Source of the DNA: Gemmatimonadota bacterium
Lineage (GTDB): Bacteria; Gemmatimonadota; Gemmatimonadetes; Gemmatimonadales; GWC2-71-9
Assembly (NCBI GenBank): GCA_003220855.1
Contig: QHTP01000101.1
Location: 1-9,381, forward strand
Direction: 5' to 3'
DNA length: 9,381 nucleotides
Shown piece after piece: positions 4,485-9,381 of this stretch (its first letter is position 1; every line of letters begins with the position of its first letter). Below the pieces are notes generated by a model. The model made no database searches, was not told the origin of the DNA, and worked only from the letters and a program-made list of their open reading frames with translations. The position numbers were made by a program, and so were the translations under genes.

Positions 4485-6872
4485 GTGTCTGATCCCACCC
4501 TCTTCGCCCGCTCCGCCGAGCCGCTCGCCGCCCGCATGCGGCCGACGCGCCTCGAGGATTTTCTCGGCCAGGAGCACCTGCTCGGGCCGGGGAAGGCGCT
4601 GGGCGAGCTGATCCGTCGCGGCGACGTCGGGTCGTGCATCTTCTGGGGCCCGCCCGGCTCGGGCAAGACGACCCTCGCCCGGCTGATCGCGAACCACACG
4701 GAGCGGCACTTCGAGCCGTTCTCCGCGGTCACCGAGGGGGTGGCCCGCGTGCGTGAGATCATCAAGCAGGCGGAGCAGCGCCTCCAGTACGAAGGACGCG
4801 GCACCATTCTGTTCTGCGACGAGATCCACCGCTTCAACCGGGCGCAGCAGGACGCGTTCCTTCCGTGGGTCGAGAACGGCGTCATCACGCTGATCGGCGC
4901 CACCACGGAGAACCCCAGCTTCGAGCTGACGGCCCCGCTGCTGTCGCGCTGCCGGGTATTCGTGTTCGAGCCCCTCACCGACGCCCACATACGGGACGTG
5001 ATCGACCGGGCGGTCCGCGCCGAGGGAAAGGGGAATGGGGAAAGGGGAAAGGTCGAGCTGGCTGAAGAGGCTTTGGAACTCTTGGTGCGACATGCGCAAG
5101 GGGACGCGCGGCGGGCGCTCAACACGCTCGAGGCGGTCCTCAAGCACGCGTCGACGCTTTCCCCATTCCCCATTCCCCTTTCCCCCGAGCTGGTACAGTC
5201 CGTGCTCGAGAAGCCCCTCCCCGCCTACGACAAATCCGGCGAACAGCACTTCAACCTCATCTCCGCCCTGCACAAGGCCGTGCGCGGATCCGACGTCGAA
5301 GGCTCGCTCTACTGGCTGGCGCGGATGCTCGCGGGGGGCGAGGATCCGCTGTACGTGGCCCGCCGGGTGGTGCGCATTGCCGCCGAGGACGTGGGACTGG
5401 CGGATCCGCGCGCCCTGTCCGTCGCGCTCGCGGCGAAAGAGGCCTATCACTTCCTCGGATCGCCCGAGGGAGAGCTCGCCCTCGCTCAAGCGGTCGTGTA
5501 TCTCGCGACCGCGCCCAAGTCGAACCGCGTGTACGTGGCGTTCGGCCGGGCGATGGACGCGGCCCAGCAGCATCCCGCCGCAGCGGTGCCGCTGCACATC
5601 CGCAACGCGCCGACGAAGCTCATGGAGGATCTGGGCTATGGGGCGGGGTATCAGTACGCCCACGCCTTCGAGGACGCCTACGTGCCGCAGGAGTACCTGC
5701 CGGAGGTGCTCCGGGGGCAGAAATGGTACGATCCGACCGAGTTCGGCTTCGAGAAGGACATCAAGAAGCGGATGGAGTGGTGGGCGCAGCTCAAACGGGA
5801 TGCGGAAAGTCCTGTGGGCCTGCGCCACACTCGGCCGCCTCTCGTTCACCGAGCCCGACATCACGCTCCAGGAGATCGACATCACCGGCGTCGGGCTCAC
5901 CGGCGGCACGTTCGATCTGGTGTTCGACGTGTGGAACCCGAACGACTACCGGCTGCACTCCACGCGGCTCGAGGTGGGGATCGATCTCGAGGGCACGCAC
6001 TTCGGCGACGCGCTGCTGGACCGGCCCCTCGACCTGTCGCCCACCAACCACAGCCGGGTGGTGGTGCCCGTGCGATTCGCGTGGGCGGGGTTGGGTGCCG
6101 GGGCGAAGGCCCTGCTCACCAGGCAGGCGCTGGGATACGCGGTGACGGGTCGGGTGTTCCTGGACACGCCGCTGGGGACCAAGACGGTGGGGTTGACGGG
6201 CAAGGGGAACGTGCCGCTGATGAAGCTGTTGAAATAGATTTCACGAGCACGCTACGAGGAGCCTGGTCAGATCCGACAACTCATCGACATCCAGCCGCCC
6301 GTCGAGCGCGCGTTCCTGGTCGGCGCGCCGCGCAAGGGCTCGGCGGACGTGGCCCAGGTGGACGACCATCTCGACGAGCTCAGCCGGCTCGCCGACACGG
6401 CCGGCGCGGAGGTGGTGGGGCGAACCCATCAGCGCGTCGAGGCCCCCACCCCCACGTTCTACCTCGGGCAGGGAAAGGTCGACGAGCTCAAGGGCGTACT
6501 TCAGGAGACGGGCTCGACGCTGCTGTTGTTAGACGAAGCGCTCTCGCCGGTGCAGGGGTCGAGCCTGGAGAAAGCGCTCGCGGTGCGGGTGATGGATCGC
6601 ACCGAGGTGATCCTCGACATCTTCGCGACACGCGCGCGCTCGGCCGAGGCGAAGATGCAGGTCGAGCTAGCGCAGCTCGAGTACCTCCTCCCGCGACTCA
6701 CGCGGATGTGGACCCACCTGTCGCGCATCCGCGGCGGCATCGGGCTGCGCGGGCCCGGCGAGACACAGCTCGAGACCGACCGGCGGGTCATCCGGCGCAA
6801 GATCTCCACGCTGAAGCGGCGCCTCGAGGAGGTCGCCCACCATCGCGCCAACCAGCGTCAGGGGCGGCGTGA
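4485..6872 (+). CDS. rarA: RarA/MgsA-type AAA+ recombination factor, stop codon missing (RarA homology ends about 5804)
   Basis: An AAA+ ATPase of the RarA/MgsA/WRNIP1 family that acts at stalled replication forks. Seen are Walker A GPPGSGKT (55-62), Walker B ILFCDEIHRF (108-117), sensor 1 GATTENPSF, the arginine-finger region LLSRCRV, and the conserved C-terminal blocks HFNLISALHKAVRGSD, ARMLAGGEDPLYVARR and LGYGAGYQYAH. Family similarity ends near residue 440 (EWWAQLKRDA), but the frame stays open to residue 795 through out-of-frame LEA14 and hflX sequence, so the native stop is missing. The predicted tail is almost certainly not functional protein. Two in-frame arms of repeat pair 5 add residues 180-189 and 224-233 around the conserved ARRALNTLE helix. 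The GTG start abuts the C-rich 3' arm of pair 4, with no Shine-Dalgarno. The family assignment is firm; the C-terminus is uncertain. Confidence 0.85.
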   Translation: MSDPTLFARSAEPLAARMRPTRLEDFLGQEHLLGPGKALGELIRRGDVGSCIFWGPPGSGKTTLARLIANHTERHFEPFSAVTEGVARVREIIKQAEQRLQYEGRGTILFCDEIHRFNRAQQDAFLPWVENGVITLIGATTENPSFELTAPLLSRCRVFVFEPLTDAHIRDVIDRAVRAEGKGNGERGKVELAEEALELLVRHAQGDARRALNTLEAVLKHASTLSPFPIPLSPELVQSVLEKPLPAYDKSGEQHFNLISALHKAVRGSDVEGSLYWLARMLAGGEDPLYVARRVVRIAAEDVGLADPRALSVALAAKEAYHFLGSPEGELALAQAVVYLATAPKSNRVYVAFGRAMDAAQQHPAAAVPLHIRNAPTKLMEDLGYGAGYQYAHAFEDAYVPQEYLPEVLRGQKWYDPTEFGFEKDIKKRMEWWAQLKRDAESPVGLRHTRPPLVHRARHHAPGDRHHRRRAHRRHVRSGVRRVEPERLPAALHAARGGDRSRGHALRRRAAGPAPRPVAHQPQPGGGARAIRVGGVGCRGEGPAHQAGAGIRGDGSGVPGHAAGDQDGGVDGQGERAADEAVEIDFTSTLRGAWSDPTTHRHPAARRARVPGRRAAQGLGGRGPGGRPSRRAQPARRHGRRGGGGANPSARRGPHPHVLPRAGKGRRAQGRTSGDGLDAAVVRRSALAGAGVEPGESARGAGDGSHRGDPRHLRDTRALGRGEDAGRASAARVPPPATHADVDPPVAHPRRHRAARARRDTARDRPAGHPAQDLHAEAAPRGGRPPSRQPASGAA
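5024..5185 (+). repeat. Paired heptamer inverted repeat 5, in frame inside rarA
   Basis: The 5' arm at 5024-5052 and the 3' arm at 5156-5185 are GGGGAAA/GGGGAAT heptamers in opposite orientation; 27 of 29 positions are complementary by hand. Between them, about 103 bp encodes the native RarA stretch VELAEEALELLVRHAQGDAR and following residues. The arms encode GKGNGERGK and LSPFPIPLS. They use the same heptamer variants as the arms around the four-helix-bundle gene about 0.6 kb upstream. Confidence 0.88.
5800..6237 (+). CDS. LEA14-like (water-stress/hypersensitive-response domain) protein
   Basis: A small beta-sandwich protein of the LEA14/WHy type. The role of bacterial members is unclear, possibly stress protection at the envelope. 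The domain is clear from FDLVFDVWNPNDYRLHSTRL, the conserved NPN motif, then VDLEG-like GIDLEGTHFGDALLD and a final strand TKTVGLTGKGNVPL. It has 145 residues. Bacterial members usually start with a lipoprotein signal peptide. Here the N-terminus reads MRKVLWACATLGRLSF: charged start and a Cys followed by ATLGRL as in a mature lipoprotein, but almost no hydrophobic core. A short in-frame deletion in the signal region is likely. The same loss could have removed the rarA stop, because the ATG at 5800 lies where rarA should end. It is followed after about 33 bases by the hflX homology. Confidence 0.7.
   Translation: MRKVLWACATLGRLSFTEPDITLQEIDITGVGLTGGTFDLVFDVWNPNDYRLHSTRLEVGIDLEGTHFGDALLDRPLDLSPTNHSRVVVPVRFAWAGLGAGAKALLTRQALGYAVTGRVFLDTPLGTKTVGLTGKGNVPLMKLLK
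6256..6261 (+). promoter_or_regulatory. Candidate Shine-Dalgarno for hflX
   Basis: GAGGAG lies nine bases before an in-frame ATC at 6271. HflX-like sequence (VERAFLVGAPRKGS) follows from about 6298, upstream of the first GTG in the frame (6349). The site suggests that translation starts near 6271 on a non-standard or altered start codon. Confidence 0.4.
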
Positions 6873-7611
6873 CCTTCCCAGCGCCGCGCTGGTCGGCTAC
6901 ACCAATGCCGGCAAGTCGAGTCTGCTGCGGGCCCTCTCGGGGACCGAGATCTTCGTCGAGGACCGGTTGTTCGCCACACTCGACACGCTCACGCGCGAGG
7001 TCGATGTGGGTGGGGGCTACCGCTTCCGGCTGACCGACACCGTGGGGTTCATTCGCAAGCTACCGCACCATCTGGTCGCTTCGTTTCGCGCGACGCTCGA
7101 GGAAGCGCGGGAAGCCGACCTGCTGCTGCACGTGATCGACGCGGGCGCCGCGAACTGGGAGGAGCAGGTCGAGGTGGTGGAGCGCGAAATGCGAAATGCG
7201 GAATTCGGAATGCGGAATGGCCAGGACAGCACCGACCGCAAGCGGGTCCTCTACGTGTTCAACAAGGCCGATTTGCTCCCGGAACCAGAGCCGTTTCTCG
7301 CCCTGGTCCGAGAGCGGTATCCCCACTCGGTGCTCAGCTCCACCATTCCGCATTCCGCATTCCGCACTCCGCATGGGGGTGGGGTGGAGCAGTTGCGGGA
7401 CGTCCTCCGCACCTCCGCCCAAGCCCTCCGCCCCATCGCCCGGATCCGCGTCCCGCTGGGGGATGGCAAGCTGCTGGCAGTGCTGCACCGCGACTCGGAG
7501 GTACTCGGCGAGGCCCAGGTGGACGGCGTCGTCGAGGTCACCGCCCGGGTGCAGGCGTGGCTGCTCGGGAAGCTGCGGCGCGACGGTGTCAATGTGGAGA
7601 TCGGCTTCTAG
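6349..7611 (+). CDS. hflX: GTPase HflX (ribosome-associated)
   Basis: A TRAFAC GTPase that binds the 50S subunit and rescues or splits stalled ribosomes in other bacteria. Numbering from GTG 6349: N-terminal HflX domain with FYLGQGKVDELK (37-48), the coiled linker with RGGIGLRGPGETQLETDRR (128-146), G1 GYTNAGKSS (183-191), the switch region FATLDTLTR, G3 DTVGFI (230-235) and G4 NKAD (305-308). The G5 region, expected as S-A-x-T-G, is interrupted by the 3' arm of repeat pair 6 (about residues 332-342, TIPHSAFRTPH). The 5' arm adds about 279-290 (REMRNAEFGMRN). Homology extends upstream to about 6298, so the true start is probably near 6271 (ATC) rather than 6349. Whether GTP binding tolerates the G5 insert is open. 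It ends the plus-strand gene cluster and converges on the FkbM gene with 22 bases between. Confidence 0.9.
   Translation: MAQVDDHLDELSRLADTAGAEVVGRTHQRVEAPTPTFYLGQGKVDELKGVLQETGSTLLLLDEALSPVQGSSLEKALAVRVMDRTEVILDIFATRARSAEAKMQVELAQLEYLLPRLTRMWTHLSRIRGGIGLRGPGETQLETDRRVIRRKISTLKRRLEEVAHHRANQRQGRRDLPSAALVGYTNAGKSSLLRALSGTEIFVEDRLFATLDTLTREVDVGGGYRFRLTDTVGFIRKLPHHLVASFRATLEEAREADLLLHVIDAGAANWEEQVEVVEREMRNAEFGMRNGQDSTDRKRVLYVFNKADLLPEPEPFLALVRERYPHSVLSSTIPHSAFRTPHGGGVEQLRDVLRTSAQALRPIARIRVPLGDGKLLAVLHRDSEVLGEAQVDGVVEVTARVQAWLLGKLRRDGVNVEIGF
7184..7374 (+). repeat. Paired heptamer inverted repeat 6, in frame inside hflX
   Basis: The 5' arm at 7184-7220 is GCGGAAT-type heptamers; the 3' arm at 7343-7374 is the complementary ATTCCGC type. 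29 of 32 positions pair by hand. About 122 bp lies between them and encodes native HflX including the NKAD guanine-specificity motif. The variant differs from the GGGGAAA arms in cca and rarA, yet both arms of this pair share it. Confidence 0.88.
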
Positions 7612-7633
7612 TCACGGGCGACCGTCGGACCGA

Positions 7634-8551
7634 TCATGTCGTCGGGGCTGCGCGCCCGCCTGCGGCGGCTGCTCTCCGTTCCAACCTGCGCAACCCGGCC
7701 AGGACGGAGGTGCTCATGTCGTATTCGATACATTTCATCCGGACACGCCATTTCACGTCGCGTCCATTGAACGTGAACGAGCGAATGCCGTTTTTTGAAA
7801 GGAACGCGCGGAATTGGGCGTCGCGGTGAATATCGCTCTTGGAGATATCATCCCACATTCCGTAATAGCCGTGGATGTGCGCCGCGAGGCCGCTCTCCAC
7901 GAGATCCTGCAGCACATCGTATTCCGCCCCCTCGATGTTCATCCGCAACAGACAAATCCGGTCTTCCAGAACGATGTTCCTTTCGCGCAGCCAGTCCGAG
8001 AGCCGCACGGCCTCCACGTCTTCAAAAAAATCGGTCGGCCTGTAAAGAGAGTCCCCGGTTCCGCCCCGGCCGTCATGATAGAGCCGAATCTTGCCTTGCG
8101 GCGGCGCCGCATTGCAGAGCGCCTTGTGAAAGAGGCTCACATGTCTTTTTCCGAAGAACTTTTCATTGACCTGACGAAACGATTCCTGGTTGGCTTCAAA
8201 TCCGAATGCCTCAAAGGCGCCGCACATTCTCGGCAGGATGACATCCGTCATCAGCGCCAGTTCCGCGCCTTCCTTGTGAGTTCCTAGGTCGAGATAAAGG
8301 ACGCGAACGTCGTCGCGCGTTCTCGCCCTGGCGAAGATCTTCGTGACTCCCAGCACGGATGATCTCCGCGCCACGGCCCGGGCGAAGAGGAGGAAGGTGT
8401 CGATCAGCATGATCATTCCGACGATCGGCTTGCGGACCGCCGATATCGGGATGGCCCGCTCGACCGCGGTGACCAGTGCCAAATTCCATAGTTGTTGGTG
8501 GGGATGCCAGAACATCCACGAGACGGGCCAGCTCGTTGGGCCTGCGGTCAT
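7634..8551 (-). CDS. FkbM-family SAM-dependent methyltransferase
   Basis: A Rossmann-fold methyltransferase of the FkbM family, members of which O-methylate sugars or secondary metabolites; the substrate here is unknown. It has 305 residues. Motif I is LYLDLGTHKEGAELA (85-99), the acidic end of beta-2 is FGFEANQ (116-122), and the FkbM signature is LLRMNIEGAEYDVLQDL (201-217). The first 80 residues are not recognised; they contain a moderately hydrophobic stretch around 45-60. ATG 8551 is supported by GAGGA four bases upstream. A start at Met46 is possible. The C-terminal 20 residues are Arg/Ala-rich and may be an extension. The gene is visibly less GC-rich than the housekeeping genes and lies on the opposite strand, which fits acquisition by transfer. 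The 88 bp between it and the next gene holds nothing I recognise apart from the ribosome binding site. Confidence 0.82.
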   Translation of the reverse strand: MTAGPTSWPVSWMFWHPHQQLWNLALVTAVERAIPISAVRKPIVGMIMLIDTFLLFARAVARRSSVLGVTKIFARARTRDDVRVLYLDLGTHKEGAELALMTDVILPRMCGAFEAFGFEANQESFRQVNEKFFGKRHVSLFHKALCNAAPPQGKIRLYHDGRGGTGDSLYRPTDFFEDVEAVRLSDWLRERNIVLEDRICLLRMNIEGAEYDVLQDLVESGLAAHIHGYYGMWDDISKSDIHRDAQFRAFLSKNGIRSFTFNGRDVKWRVRMKCIEYDMSTSVLAGLRRLERRAAAAGGRAAPTT

Positions 8552-8555
8552 GTTG

Positions 8556-8560
8556 TCCTC
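8556..8560 (-). promoter_or_regulatory. Ribosome binding site of the FkbM gene
   Basis: Read on the minus strand this is GAGGA, four bases before the ATG at 8551. It decides the start over downstream in-frame ATG codons such as Met46. Confidence 0.5.
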
Positions 8561-8639
8561 GCACGTCCAAGCTGCATTCGATCTACCCGTCGAGGTGGGC
8601 GGCGCCTACGGTGTGGGCGGATATGGCGTGGCGACGGGG

Positions 8640-9380
8640 TCAATGGCAGGCCCCGGTGCCGCTGTCCGTGAAGCTCTTCCCGGCGATGGGGATGAACTGC
8701 CACGCGTACCCGTTCGAACCGAGGGTGAGTTTCAGCACGCCCGGGGTTTGGGTGTTATGCACCTCGCTGTTCGCCAGCGTACCGCCGCTGAAGGCGTTGC
8801 TCCCGATCCCACCCGTGCCGACGGTGAATTGCCGGATGCCCAACTGGGGATCCGCGGTGCCATCGGAGCGTTGCGGGGCGAAGCGCTCGTACACTTCGTA
8901 GTGCGCATTGAGCACGATCTCCGCCCCGGCCGCATAGAGATCGTCCCACAACGGCTTCACGGCGTCGTTGACGACGGGGAGCCCGCTGCTGGAGGTGGAA
9001 CTGAAGCGCGGCAGGTGCCAGATGGCCAGCGTGCACTGGGCGGGGTGGGTCGTCAGGTCCGCCTTGAGCCATTGCTCCTGGGGTGACCCGACGACCATGG
9101 AGGCGTTGCTGTTGAGCACCACGATGTGCCAGGACCCCAGGTCGTAGCTGTAGTAGAACTTCCCCGAATCGCCCGCGGCGGCGCCGAAGTACTGGACGTA
9201 GGTGGCGTAGCCCGGGCTCCAGCCTTCCATGTGCCCGACGGCGGGCCGGGTGCGGGCCTTGTGCCGCCCCCACGAGGGGTCGTAGCAGTCGATGAAGTCG
9301 GGGATGAGCGTGCTGCCGCCCAGGACGTTGTCGCCGACGGTGAATACCTGGCCCGGAATGGTATCGAGGATGGACGCGGT
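8640..9380 (-). CDS. Purple-acid-phosphatase-like metallophosphoesterase with altered metal-site motifs, 5' end outside window
   Basis: The frame is open to the window edge, so the N-terminus and metal motif 1 (DxH) are not visible. Family landmarks in order: TIPGQVFTVGDNV (the GDN motif), DPSWGRHKARTRPAVG, a block ending SYDLGSWHIVVLNSN, LAIWHLPRFSS, YERFAPQ, and the C-terminal IPIAGKSFTDSGTG. Three metal or catalytic motifs are changed: GNHE is GHME, WHHPRFSS is WHLPRFSS, and GHDHNYERF is AHYEVYERF. The fold-defining blocks are otherwise well kept and the frame is unbroken. The family is usually secreted. The protein is either catalytically weak or dead, or has acquired another role; alternatively the window carries errors at these codons. 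Internal ATG 9230 lies within the altered GHME motif and is not the start. Confidence 0.8.
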   Translation of the reverse strand, partial: TASILDTIPGQVFTVGDNVLGGSTLIPDFIDCYDPSWGRHKARTRPAVGHMEGWSPGYATYVQYFGAAAGDSGKFYYSYDLGSWHIVVLNSNASMVVGSPQEQWLKADLTTHPAQCTLAIWHLPRFSSTSSSGLPVVNDAVKPLWDDLYAAGAEIVLNAHYEVYERFAPQRSDGTADPQLGIRQFTVGTGGIGSNAFSGGTLANSEVHNTQTPGVLKLTLGSNGYAWQFIPIAGKSFTDSGTGACH

Positions 9381-9381
9381 C

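Noticed and set aside
5805..6872. The long rarA extension as a genuine fusion protein.
   Set aside because: It is Arg/Gly/Ala-rich out-of-frame translation of the LEA14 and hflX genes, both of which are clear families in another frame.
1191..7374. A CRISPR array.
   Set aside because: Units are 7 bp in contiguous arrays without regular unique spacers, arms are inverted rather than direct, and no cas genes are present.
7612..7633. A terminator between the convergent hflX and FkbM genes.
   Set aside because: The 22-bp gap has no convincing stem-loop and no T-run.

Overview
This window is GC-rich bacterial chromosome. A geranylgeranylglyceryl phosphate synthase of the archaeal/FCB type sits beside an LPS heptose isomerase, and the housekeeping genes cca, rarA and hflX follow. 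That mix suggests a Gram-negative member of the FCB group, perhaps Gemmatimonadota. The taxonomic call is inference from gene content and composition, not a database match.

Layout, plus strand: the 3' part of a GGGP synthase gene (3-620); gmhA (617-1192); an SDR oxidoreductase with a damaged N-terminus (1259-1966); the CCA-adding enzyme (2082-3272); a ZIP metal transporter (3265-3984); a minus-strand four-helix-bundle (S23/IVP-type) gene (3953-4378); rarA (RarA homology 4485 to about 5804, but no in-frame stop until 6872); a LEA14-like protein (5800-6237); and hflX (6349-7611, homology starting upstream of the first normal start codon). Most native gene junctions overlap or are tight, which points to one or a few operons. 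On the minus strand come a FkbM-type methyltransferase (7634-8551, visibly less GC-rich) and the 3' part of a purple-acid-phosphatase-like metallophosphoesterase whose metal-site motifs are altered (8640 to the window edge).

The striking feature is a family of six paired heptamer arrays. Each pair has a purine-rich 5' arm built from 7-bp units (GGGGAAA, GGATTGC, GGAACGC or GGAATGC types). Farther downstream lies a pyrimidine-rich 3' arm that is its reverse complement. Within a pair the two arms use the same heptamer variant; different pairs use different variants. Three pairs fill gene junctions exactly, from the stop of one gene to the start of the next. One of these encloses the four-helix-bundle gene. 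The other three pairs sit in frame inside cca, rarA and hflX, where the arms flank conserved native coding sequence. The heptamers contain no stop codon in any of six frames.

A four-helix-bundle gene between complementary arms recalls the intervening sequences of bacterial 23S rRNA, which carry the same protein family between complementary ends. My working hypothesis is an element family, possibly linked to this protein, that leaves paired complementary arms in genes and at operon junctions. Separately, the SDR gene, the rarA/LEA14 junction and the hflX start all look as if short stretches are missing or changed. These could be real decay or assembly errors.
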